The translations under genes and the position numbers were made by a program. The notes under the pieces were generated by a model that did not search any database, was not told where the DNA came from, and saw nothing but the letters and a program-made list of their open reading frames with translations. DNA of 64,000 bases from JBKBUF01 sp046290815 (lineage in GTDB: Bacteria; Bacteroidota; Bacteroidia; Cytophagales; Cytophagaceae), in NCBI GenBank assembly GCA_046290815.1, contig JBKBUF010000021.1, positions 1 through 64,000 on the forward strand. The letters are read 5' to 3'. Every line of letters starts with the position of its first letter. Within the stretch, counting starts at the first letter, position 1. Below are positions 53,323 to 60,554 of the stretch, in pieces.

Positions 53323-53371
53323 GAAAGCTGAAAGCAGAAAGCAGAAAGCGGAAAGATGAATGCTGAATGCG
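53323..53371. repeat. Seven-unit degenerate heptad array, GAAAGCN type
   Basis: GAAAGCT, GAAAGCA, GAAAGCA, GAAAGCG, GAAAGAT, GAATGCT and GAATGCG keep an exact 7-bp register upstream of the AAA+ gene. Confidence 0.85.
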
Positions 53372-53403
53372 AAAAATGAAATTAAAAAGGACGTTACAGA
53401 GGA

Positions 53404-53434
53404 TATAAAAAAAGAGCCGTTTGTAACGACTCCT
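53404..53434 (-). terminator. Rho-independent terminator of the iscA-type gene
   Basis: On the minus strand GAGTCGTT, ACA and AACGGCTC are followed by a run of seven T. It separates the iscA-type gene from the AAA+ cassette, which must have its own promoter. Confidence 0.85.
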
Positions 53435-53476
53435 TTACTTTATACTTTTCGCCTTTGGCTTTAAGCTTTTTTCTTC

Positions 53477-53803
53477 CTACACCGCAAAACTTTCCCCACA
53501 ACCGCAGGTTCTGCTGGCGTTAGGGTTAATAAACTGGAATCCTTTGCCGTTTAGTCCATCAGAGTAGTCAAGAGTGGTTCCGGCTAGGTATAGAAGGCTT
53601 TTTTTGTCTACCATGATTTTGACTCCTTTGTCTTCAAAAATATGGTCAGACGGAGAAGTGGCATTGTCAAATTTCAGGTTATACATGAGTCCTGAGCATC
53701 CTCCTCCTTCTACAGAAACCCTGAGGTTAAAGTCCTCGGTGTATCCTTCTTTCTGGCGAAGGTCTATCACATGTTCTTTCGCTTTGTCTGTTACGCTTAT
53801 CAT
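53477..53803 (-). CDS. HesB/IscA-type iron-sulfur assembly protein
   Basis: A 108-residue A-type carrier with the three conserved Cys: C36 in VEGGGCSGLMY and C100/C102 in RTCGCGESF. Length and motifs fit IscA, SufA or ErpA; the subtype cannot be told from sequence alone. It hands Fe-S clusters to target proteins. A TATCTTTG box on the minus strand (53904-53911) lies 100 bp upstream, but no good -33 box accompanies it. Confidence 0.93.
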   Translation of the reverse strand: MISVTDKAKEHVIDLRQKEGYTEDFNLRVSVEGGGCSGLMYNLKFDNATSPSDHIFEDKGVKIMVDKKSLLYLAGTTLDYSDGLNGKGFQFINPNASRTCGCGESFAV

Positions 53804-53941
53804 AAAATCACCGGTTATGTTATTGATTGCCCAAAAAACAATTATATTTCCAAATCAGTTCAAATTTTCAATAATTATTTGCTGAATAAAACATAAGTCA
53901 TTGCAAAGATAACTTTTTCTATTATCAAGCACTAACATAGT

Positions 53942-54355
53942 ATGAAGAAACCGGAACATATTGGCATCGCCGTAAAAGATCTCAACCAGTCCGTAAAGCT
54001 GTTTTCAGGTTTGTTGAATCAAAAGCCATATAAAGAGGAAGAGGTTGATTCTGAGAAAGTAAAAACTGTTTTTTTTCAATCAGGTGGAGTTAAAATTGAA
54101 TTGCTCCAATCAACGGAGGCTGGGGGAATTATTGATAAGTTTATAGAAAAAAGGGGAGAAGGAATACATCATATTGCATTTGAAGTGGAAGATATAGACA
54201 AAGAAATTGCCAGACTAAAGGAGGAGGGTTTTGAATTTGTGAGTGAAAAACCCAAAAAAGGAGCAGATAATAAGTTGATCGCTTTCTTGCATCCTAAGAC
54301 CACTAACGGGGTTTTGATCGAAATTTGCCAGGAAATAAAAAAAGAGGCTCATTAG
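53942..54355 (+). CDS. mce: Methylmalonyl-CoA epimerase
   Basis: A 137-residue vicinal-oxygen-chelate protein. The metal-binding and catalytic residues appear to be His6 (PEHIGIAV), His77 (GEGIHHIAFEVED) and Glu127 (GVLIEICQ), with the family signature KLIAFLHPKTTNGVL. It interconverts (S)- and (R)-methylmalonyl-CoA in propionate metabolism. The mutase genes are not in this window. Its stop codon lies inside the terminator stem that follows. Confidence 0.92.
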   Translation: MKKPEHIGIAVKDLNQSVKLFSGLLNQKPYKEEEVDSEKVKTVFFQSGGVKIELLQSTEAGGIIDKFIEKRGEGIHHIAFEVEDIDKEIARLKEEGFEFVSEKPKKGADNKLIAFLHPKTTNGVLIEICQEIKKEAH

Positions 54356-54362
54356 CCTCTTT
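54341..54362. terminator. Terminator shared by mce and the convergent microprotein pair
   Basis: AAAGAGGCT (54341-54349), CATT and AGCCTCTTT (54354-54362) form a perfect stem. A precedes it and T follows it, so it can work in both directions. It contains the mce stop codon. Confidence 0.85.
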
Positions 54363-54374
54363 GTAATTGATTGT

Positions 54375-54521
54375 TTAATAAACCCAACCTGAAGTCCCCT
54401 TTTTTCTGGCCTTTTTGTGCTCCTTTTTGCACTTAGGATCCGCTCTTACACATGAGAAGAGTAAAAGCATGGTCAGAAATACCACAGATAGTTGTTTTAA
54501 TGCTGAATTCCACTGTGTCAT
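54375..54521 (-). CDS. Micro-lipoprotein with SCVRA-P-CKK core (copy 2)
   Basis: A 48-residue ORF too short for routine calling. It has a hydrophobic stretch (LSVVFLTMLLLFSC) with a lipobox-like LFSC (Cys24), then VRADPKCKKEHKKARKKG and a short end TSGWVY. The core aligns with the neighbouring 49-residue ORF as S-C-V-R-A-x-P-x-C-K-K-x-x-K-K. The mature peptide is strongly basic and carries two Cys. ATG 54521 is the first start; an internal ATG at codon 18 would lose most of the signal. I know no family for it. The opposite-strand ORF at 54415-54663 is not credible. Confidence 0.75.
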   Translation of the reverse strand: MTQWNSALKQLSVVFLTMLLLFSCVRADPKCKKEHKKARKKGTSGWVY

Positions 54522-54534
54522 ATTAACGCACGGA

Positions 54535-54684
54535 TTACATGGTGAAATGAGGATTGTTCTTTCTCATTTTTTTGATTTTCTTTGCGTTCTTTTTACATCC
54601 CGGTTTTGCTCTTACACAGGATGTAGCGTAAAAAGGCGCAGCAAGAAAGGCCATAATTACTGATAAATAGATAATTTTTTTCAT
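54535..54684 (-). CDS. Micro-lipoprotein with SCVRA-P-CKK core (copy 1)
   Basis: A 49-residue ORF beginning MKKIIYLSVIMAFLAAPFYA, a good signal peptide, with TSC (Cys23) where a lipobox or signal-peptidase site would fall. VRAKPGCKKNAKKIKKMRKNN and the end PHFTM follow. It shares the core with the downstream copy, 13 bp away, which implies duplication. The mature part is ~25 residues and highly basic (many Lys and Arg). A weak promoter (TTG, 20 bp, TACCTTTA, one mismatch) is at 54718-54748 on this strand. The role is unknown; a cell-envelope cation-rich peptide or a toxin/antimicrobial-like peptide are both possible. Confidence 0.78.
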   Translation of the reverse strand: MKKIIYLSVIMAFLAAPFYATSCVRAKPGCKKNAKKIKKMRKNNPHFTM

Positions 54685-54772
54685 ATTCGTTGCAAAAGAG
54701 TTAGTTAGTTAAGCGAATAAAGGTACGAAAAAATCCTGTATATAACAATAAGTATAATTTTTATAAATTATT

Positions 54773-55804
54773 ATGGAAAATCATAAAAGAACGGAGTTGG
54801 AATCTATAGGAGAGTTTGGCCTGATAGACAGGATAAAAGCCGGCACAGAGAAATCAAATAAGGAAACGATTTATGGAATAGGTGATGATGCTGCGGTTCT
54901 TGAATTTGGAAACGAACTGGTGCTTATCTCTAAAGATTTGCTGGTAGAAGGAATCCATTTCGACCTGTCGTTTATGCCACTCCGCCATCTTGGTTATAAG
55001 GCTGTGGCTGTAAATGTTTCCGATATCGCCGCCATGAACGGAACTCCAAAACAAATATTAGTTGGACTATCTGTGAGTAATCGGTTTTCCCTGGAAGCTA
55101 TTGATGAAATATATGAAGGAATACATCAGGCTTGTGCAGATTATAAAGTGGACCTGGTAGGAGGAGATACCACAGCTTCACCTTCCGGCTTGGTAATATC
55201 AGTTACTGCTACAGGTCATGTTTCTAAAGAGAAGCTTGCCATGAGAAATACAGCAAAGGTAAATGATCTTTTATGTGTAACCGGCGATCTTGGGGGGGCT
55301 TATATGGGATTGCAGGTTTTACTGAGGGAAAAGCAGGTTTATCTTGCCAATCCTGATATGCAACCGGAGTTGGAAGGGAAGGATTATATTATCCGCCGGC
55401 AATTGAAGCCTGAAGCTCGTATGGATGTAATTCATGAGTTTAAAGAACTTGGAATTATTCCTACTTCCATGATTGATATTTCGGACGGACTTGCATCAGA
55501 ACTGATGCATATCTGTACTCAGTCCGGCGTAGGAGCTAATATTTATGAAGATAAGATTCCTGTTGATAATTCTACATTTGAAACAGCCAGAGAATTCAAT
55601 CTTGATCCTCTGACTGTAACACTAAATGGTGGTGAAGACTACGAATTACTTTTCACTGTAAAACAGGACGACTACAACAAAATCAAAAATCATCCTGATA
55701 TTACCATAATAGGACATATTACAGAAAAATCTTCAGGAGTAAATTTGGTAACAGGGGCAGGGAATGTTTTCCCGGTGAAGGCACAGGGATGGAAACATTT
55801 TTAA
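54773..55804 (+). CDS. thiL: Thiamine-monophosphate kinase
   Basis: A 343-residue ThiL/PurM-type ATPase. Landmarks are IGEFGLIDRI, YGIGDDAAVL (Asp pair for metal), EGIHFDLSFMPLRHLGYKA, NVSDIAAMNGTP, LVGGDTTASP, SMIDISDGLASEL and GGEDYELLF. It phosphorylates thiamine monophosphate to the diphosphate cofactor. It is divergent from the micro-lipoprotein pair. An octad/inverted-repeat element directly follows the stop codon. Confidence 0.96.
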   Translation: MENHKRTELESIGEFGLIDRIKAGTEKSNKETIYGIGDDAAVLEFGNELVLISKDLLVEGIHFDLSFMPLRHLGYKAVAVNVSDIAAMNGTPKQILVGLSVSNRFSLEAIDEIYEGIHQACADYKVDLVGGDTTASPSGLVISVTATGHVSKEKLAMRNTAKVNDLLCVTGDLGGAYMGLQVLLREKQVYLANPDMQPELEGKDYIIRRQLKPEARMDVIHEFKELGIIPTSMIDISDGLASELMHICTQSGVGANIYEDKIPVDNSTFETAREFNLDPLTVTLNGGEDYELLFTVKQDDYNKIKNHPDITIIGHITEKSSGVNLVTGAGNVFPVKAQGWKHF

Positions 55805-55878
55805 AGTGTTAAAGTGTTAATGTGTTCAAGTGTTAAAGTTGAAATCTTAACACTTGAACGCGTTAACACCTGAACGCT
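55801..55878. terminator. Octad tandem repeat merging into a 13-bp inverted repeat
   Basis: Five 8-mers, TTAAAGTG, TTAAAGTG, TTAATGTG, TTCAAGTG and TTAAAGTT, run from 55801. GTTCAAGTGTTAA (55824-55836) is the exact inverse of TTAACACTTGAAC (55847-55859). TTAACACTTGAACGCG is then repeated as TTAACACCTGAACGCT (55863-55878). It lies between convergent genes and can end both transcripts, though no long T run is present. Confidence 0.6.
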
Positions 55879-55885
55879 TAAGCCC

Positions 55886-56254
55886 TCAGTCTTCCGGATA
55901 CGGTATAAACACAAAATTTGTAAACTCTTCATCTACTACAAAGAGGCAGCAAAATTCGTCCGGATCTTTGTAAGCCAATTGGAAAGCATCTATATTTTGT
56001 TCGTCTACCAACTTCCTCTGTACAAACTCGTCAAGAAATGAAATGTAGTAGTTCCATGTGGTATTCATTTCATGCTGCCCTATAAGTAATTTTCCAATAG
56101 GAATGTGGAGTTTGCTGATCGGAAAGATAGGATATTTAGAAATATTTCTTGCTCTTACCTGGTAGGACCCTTCTTTCAGGGTTTCTGCTATTTTAACAAA
56201 GTCTTCTGAGATAGTGCCCAGATACTTTCCGCTTAGTTCAGGATCGTTTTGCAT
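55886..56254 (-). CDS. Conserved-looking cytoplasmic hypothetical protein
   Basis: A 122-residue protein without a signal peptide or membrane segment. It opens MQNDPELSGKYLGTISEDFVK and ends CCLFVVDEEFTNFVFIPYPED, with WNYYISFLDEFVQRKLV in the middle. The mixed alpha/beta pattern looks like a real small domain protein, but I do not recognise a family. It is 48 bp downstream of the 7TMR-DISM kinase's upstream neighbourhood and on the same strand as that kinase's stop-to-start direction, so co-transcription after the kinase is possible. Confidence 0.7.
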   Translation of the reverse strand: MQNDPELSGKYLGTISEDFVKIAETLKEGSYQVRARNISKYPIFPISKLHIPIGKLLIGQHEMNTTWNYYISFLDEFVQRKLVDEQNIDAFQLAYKDPDEFCCLFVVDEEFTNFVFIPYPED

Positions 56255-56302
56255 TTAAAAAAAAATTTCCCAAATATAATTATTTTGACGTAATACCGGG
56301 AT

Positions 56303-58279
56303 TTAAACTGCAGGAGTATGTACATTGTTTTTAAGCATTATTCTGAATTGAGATCCTATACCTTCTTTGCTTATAACATTTATACTTCCTCCAAGCTTCT
56401 CAATAGCTGATTTCACGAGGTGCAGTCCGATGCCTGTACCATTGGATGTTTCATTTACCTTGTAAAACAGGTCAAAGATCTTGTTTATATTTTCTTTGCT
56501 GATTCCGATTCCGTTGTCTTCGAACTCCAGCGTCACCTGGTCATCAATTGTTCCGCGTATTTTCAGCAGAGCAAATTCCTTTTTAAAGTCCTGGTATTTT
56601 ATAGCATTTTCAATCAGATTCTGCACCAGACTGTAGATGGTGTTGTAGTCCGAATATAAGTCTTTGGATTTTTGAAGATCTATATCCACTTTAAGCCTTT
56701 TGTATTCAGGAAGGTCTTTGAAACTTTCCAATACCTGAGAAATCACTTCGGTTAGTTCAATTTTCTGTATCTCCGGTTTCATTTCCTTCTGCCTGATCAT
56801 ACTTAATGTTTCTTTCACATTAGTTTCCAGACGTTGGGCAGATTTCAGAAGATGTTCAAGATATTCTCTTGCAGCATTATCTTTTACATCCTTCAAAGCA
56901 ATATTGATCAGACCAACCATAGATCTTAAAGGGCCTTTAATGTCATGAGAAGATTTATACAATATGGTATCAAGCTGCTTATTTCTTTCAAGTAATTCCC
57001 ACGTACGTTTTTCCACTTTTGTTTCCAATTCCTTATTCAGCTCATCTTTCAGTTTTTCATTTTCCCTGAGTTGATAAATGATAATTTCCTGTGCCAGTTC
57101 TTTTTCCTGTTTTAGGGAAGTTAACTTTTCTCTTATCGCAAGTGACATTGTCAGCACTTCCACCATTAGGGAATAATTCAGAATATGATCAATGAACCAA
57201 CTCCATTCAAGAACTCCTATGTAACGCAGTTTAAGAACTATAAGAGAAGCAACCAGACAAGTAAGACCGATAAAAAGATAGATAGCAGGTTTATATTTTT
57301 TGTAAATTGAATAAACTACAAGTCCGTAAGAATAGATGAATGTAAGTATATAAAATGAAGGTAAAGGATCGAAGTAGTTATCTTTTAATACATCAACAAT
57401 GAAATAAATGGAATTCAAGCCTATTATTGCGAAAGTAATTTTGTGAAGCAGAGGATGGTTTTTTCTTAAATGCAAAAAATTGTTGATGTAAAGTAATGAA
57501 GTTACCACCAGAAAATATAAACCTACTGCATGATGGTATTTATTGATTATCGGAGTTCGTGGCCACACAATTTCAAAACCCAGCCCGTCTTTCCAGGAGA
57601 GGAAGAATATGGCGCTTAAGGCATAAATCACATAGTAAATATAAATTCTTTCCTTAATTGAAAGGTAAAGAATGAAATTGTAAAGCGCCATTAGGAATAA
57701 GAAGCCATACACAAAGCATAGAAAGATGTATCCTTCCACCAGTTTTCTGGTATATGGTTCCTGACTGCCAATGTAAAAATATAACTCTTTGTATTTATTG
57801 AACCGTACTTTTGCATAGTAAGTTAAGGGTTGATTTCTCAAGGCAGGTATATCAAAAGTGATGGTCCGGATTTTATAATCCCTGTTGTAAAAGTCGTAAA
57901 ACTGTCCTGTTTGGAATCTTCTGTAATCTCCTCCCGATGTAGGAATATACATTTCAATTTCTTCAGAGTGCAGGGAGCTTTGAAGAATCCATTTTTTATC
58001 CTGGTGGGTCTGGTTGTTAATAGTAAATTTTATCCAATAAAAGGAATTGAAGCCCGGAGGGTTTGAACTGTATTTGGTAAAAACTGAATCGTATTTTCCC
58101 GAAACAATGTCCTCAAAAGAACAGACACCATCTTTATCCTCCAGAATCATCATCTGCTCTTCCGATATTCTTGCTTCATACATCGAGTCTGTAAGCAATA
58201 GGAAATCAGAAGCAAAGCAAGAAACGGGGAATGTAAAAACTATTAATAGTAAAGCATACAGGCGTAAAATTCCGGCCAT
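56303..58279 (-). CDS. 7TMR-DISM sensor histidine kinase
   Basis: A 658-residue protein. A signal peptide (to ~FAS) is followed by a periplasmic DISMED2-like domain (~28-175), seven helices (~182-380; YNFILYLS and DGLGFEIVWP as in the 3042-4892 sensor), a coiled coil (~385-438), the H-box SSHDIKGPLRS (His445), the N-box (Asn558, LVQNLIENAIKY), and G-boxes DNGIGIS and GTGIGLHLV. A periplasmic ligand probably controls autophosphorylation. No cognate regulator is adjacent. The sensor half is clearly related to that of the zinc-ribbon fusion, so only the output differs. Confidence 0.93.
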   Translation of the reverse strand: MAGILRLYALLLIVFTFPVSCFASDFLLLTDSMYEARISEEQMMILEDKDGVCSFEDIVSGKYDSVFTKYSSNPPGFNSFYWIKFTINNQTHQDKKWILQSSLHSEEIEMYIPTSGGDYRRFQTGQFYDFYNRDYKIRTITFDIPALRNQPLTYYAKVRFNKYKELYFYIGSQEPYTRKLVEGYIFLCFVYGFLFLMALYNFILYLSIKERIYIYYVIYALSAIFFLSWKDGLGFEIVWPRTPIINKYHHAVGLYFLVVTSLLYINNFLHLRKNHPLLHKITFAIIGLNSIYFIVDVLKDNYFDPLPSFYILTFIYSYGLVVYSIYKKYKPAIYLFIGLTCLVASLIVLKLRYIGVLEWSWFIDHILNYSLMVEVLTMSLAIREKLTSLKQEKELAQEIIIYQLRENEKLKDELNKELETKVEKRTWELLERNKQLDTILYKSSHDIKGPLRSMVGLINIALKDVKDNAAREYLEHLLKSAQRLETNVKETLSMIRQKEMKPEIQKIELTEVISQVLESFKDLPEYKRLKVDIDLQKSKDLYSDYNTIYSLVQNLIENAIKYQDFKKEFALLKIRGTIDDQVTLEFEDNGIGISKENINKIFDLFYKVNETSNGTGIGLHLVKSAIEKLGGSINVISKEGIGSQFRIMLKNNVHTPAV

Positions 58280-58410
58280 TCCCTTGAATGATTGATTTGT
58301 TTAGCTTTACGATTTAGGTTTGTTATTGTTGTTATCATAGCTAGTTTTAAAAAAATGAAAAGTATGAATCTCAGCCAAAAATATGATAAATTAGCCATAG
58401 CTATTGACGA

Positions 58411-59307
58411 ATGAAAACAAAGGGTATCAGGGAAAATGAAAGTTTTTTCCTCGGAGGAATGATTATCAGCATGTTCTTTTGGGGAATCAGTTGGGCATCA
58501 GGGAAAATCATGTCTGTGTATGGGTCTGCCGGGGATGTTTCCTTCTTTAGGTTTGCACTTACTTTTATCTCTTTATTGGTATTGATGCTGCTTCTCAGGG
58601 AGAAGTTGACAATTAAAAGAAATGGACTTGTCGTTCTCTTAATTGCTTCAGTATTCATTAGCCTTTACATGTGGTTATTTTTTAAAGGCTTGTCCCTGGG
58701 TAAGGCCGGTGCAGGAGGAGTACTTGTAACCACATTGAACCCCATAATCGCCTATGCTATCATGTTGTTTAGTAACCGTCGCCTGCCAGATCGAAAGGAA
58801 GCTATTGGCTTATCACTAGGACTTCTTGCAGCAATAGTTTTACTAAAACTATGGACGAACTGGGAGAGCATATTCAGTTCGGGCAATGTATATTTTCTCT
58901 TCGCCACCTTTTCATGGGCAATATTAAGTTTGTTTACGGCAAGGTCTTCAAAATACGGTTCTCCGGTAGCATTCAGTCTGTGGATGTATGGTATTTGTTC
59001 AGTGTTTATGTTATTGCTGAGTTCTGTTGACAATATTCAATCTGTGCTTTATCGTGCAGATATTTATTTCTGGGGAAATCTGGTGTTCACTGCAGTATTT
59101 ACCACAGCGCTGGCGACAACCTTTTATTTTGTTGGCACCACAAAAATAGGTGCAGGAAAGGCAAGCAGTTTTATTTTTCTTGTCCCGTTTTCGGCAGCAC
59201 TGGGAGGCTGGGTTTTTCTTAATGAAATTCCACAGTGGCATACTGTTATTGGAGGTTTGTCGGGTGTAGCAGCTGTTTATGTGTTGAACAGGAAGAAGAA
59301 AAGCTGA
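58411..59307 (+). CDS. EamA/DMT-family transporter
   Basis: A 298-residue membrane protein with about ten helices and two EamA halves: ~10-140 (ISMFFWGISWASGKIM) and ~150-290 (FATFSWAILSLFTARSSKY, FLVPFSAALGGWVFLNEIP). The drug/metabolite transporter superfamily exports amino acids, nucleotides or drugs; the substrate cannot be told. It is followed by moeA 38 bp downstream, probably without a functional link. Confidence 0.88.
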   Translation: MKTKGIRENESFFLGGMIISMFFWGISWASGKIMSVYGSAGDVSFFRFALTFISLLVLMLLLREKLTIKRNGLVVLLIASVFISLYMWLFFKGLSLGKAGAGGVLVTTLNPIIAYAIMLFSNRRLPDRKEAIGLSLGLLAAIVLLKLWTNWESIFSSGNVYFLFATFSWAILSLFTARSSKYGSPVAFSLWMYGICSVFMLLLSSVDNIQSVLYRADIYFWGNLVFTAVFTTALATTFYFVGTTKIGAGKASSFIFLVPFSAALGGWVFLNEIPQWHTVIGGLSGVAAVYVLNRKKKS

Positions 59308-59345
59308 TTTTTTGATGTAATAATCGTTTACTTTAATCAAGGGAA

Positions 59346-60542
59346 ATGTTATCAGTAAGAGAAGCAAATGACTTAATAAATTCTTATGCAAGGGACTTCG
59401 GTGTGGAAACAATCGAACTCGCAAAGGCAGATGGAAGAATACTGGCTGAAAATATTGAATCAGACAGGAATTATCCTCCGTTCAACAGAAGTGCGATGGA
59501 TGGTTATGCTATAAGGCAACAGGATTTTGGCGTTTATAAAACTTTTAAAATCACCGGTGAGCTTCATGCCGGTGACTCTCCTGATATGCGAGTGGCAAAA
59601 GGGAACTGTGTTAAGATTATGACCGGTACTGCAGTTCCTGAAGATTGTGATGCTGTAATAAGGATTGAAGATTGTAAGATTACCGGAGATGAGGTTGAAT
59701 TTTCTGTAAATGCAGTAAAGCCCTGGCAGAATATTTCAAGGCAGGGGGAGGATTGTGGCCTGGGAGAAATTTTGGTAAAGAAAGGAGAGGTAATTACTCC
59801 GGCAATCCTGGGTGTACTGGCAGTAATTGGTAAATCAAAAGTGACAGTATATCAACTTCCAAAATTGGCGATCATCTCTACGGGAAATGAAGTGATACCC
59901 ATAGATCATCCGGTAAAGCCTTATCAAATCCGCGATTCCAATTCTTATGCTTTGGCCGGATTTTTTGAATATTATAAAATTTCTCCCACGTATAAAAGCT
60001 TGGTGAAAGATGATAAGCAGGAAATTATCTCGGCAGTAAAAACTGCGCTCAATTGTGAAATAATTATTATTTCAGGAGGTGTATCAATGGGTGATGCTGA
60101 TTTTGTTCCTGATGTATTATCTGATTTGGGCGTGAAAAAAGTGTTTCATAAGGTAAAAATTAAACCGGGTAAGCCAATATGGTTTGGTATCGGGCCGGGA
60201 GGACAGTTTGTTTTTGCTTTGCCGGGTAATCCTATGTCATGTCAGGTTGCATTTAAGGTTTTTATAGAACCTTTTATTTTGAAATGTTTTAGTTCTTCTC
60301 CACAAAGACAATTTTTACTTCCAATTGATAATGGTCGGAAGAAGAAAACTAAGTTTGAAGAATATTTTCCCTGTAAAATAGTCAATGATGGTACATCTGT
60401 TTTGAGGGAAGTCAGTATTAATGGCAGCGGAGATATTTCCTCTACCATTCACTCAGATGGGTTGGCCATACATGAGGAGGTAAAAGGAGATTTGCAGAAA
60501 GGGGAGCTGCTGAGGTTTTTGCCATGGAGGTTAGGGAGGTGA
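59346..60542 (+). CDS. moeA: Molybdopterin molybdenumtransferase
   Basis: A 398-residue protein with the MoeA layout: N-terminal domain, PPFNRSAMDGYAIR, IMTGTAVPEDCDAVIRIED, ISRQGEDCG, LAIISTGNEV, the MoaB-like domain IIISGGVSMGDADFVPDVL, and FALPGNPMSCQVAF. It inserts molybdate into adenylated molybdopterin. No other Mo-cofactor genes are nearby. The C-terminal domain is present and the length is typical. Confidence 0.95.
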   Translation: MLSVREANDLINSYARDFGVETIELAKADGRILAENIESDRNYPPFNRSAMDGYAIRQQDFGVYKTFKITGELHAGDSPDMRVAKGNCVKIMTGTAVPEDCDAVIRIEDCKITGDEVEFSVNAVKPWQNISRQGEDCGLGEILVKKGEVITPAILGVLAVIGKSKVTVYQLPKLAIISTGNEVIPIDHPVKPYQIRDSNSYALAGFFEYYKISPTYKSLVKDDKQEIISAVKTALNCEIIIISGGVSMGDADFVPDVLSDLGVKKVFHKVKIKPGKPIWFGIGPGGQFVFALPGNPMSCQVAFKVFIEPFILKCFSSSPQRQFLLPIDNGRKKKTKFEEYFPCKIVNDGTSVLREVSINGSGDISSTIHSDGLAIHEEVKGDLQKGELLRFLPWRLGR

Positions 60543-60554
60543 AGATGTTCTAAG

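Noticed and set aside
54415..54663. Plus-strand ORF of 82 codons
   Set aside because: It has no signal, domain or usual composition, while the minus strand of the same DNA encodes two mutually similar signal-bearing micropeptides.
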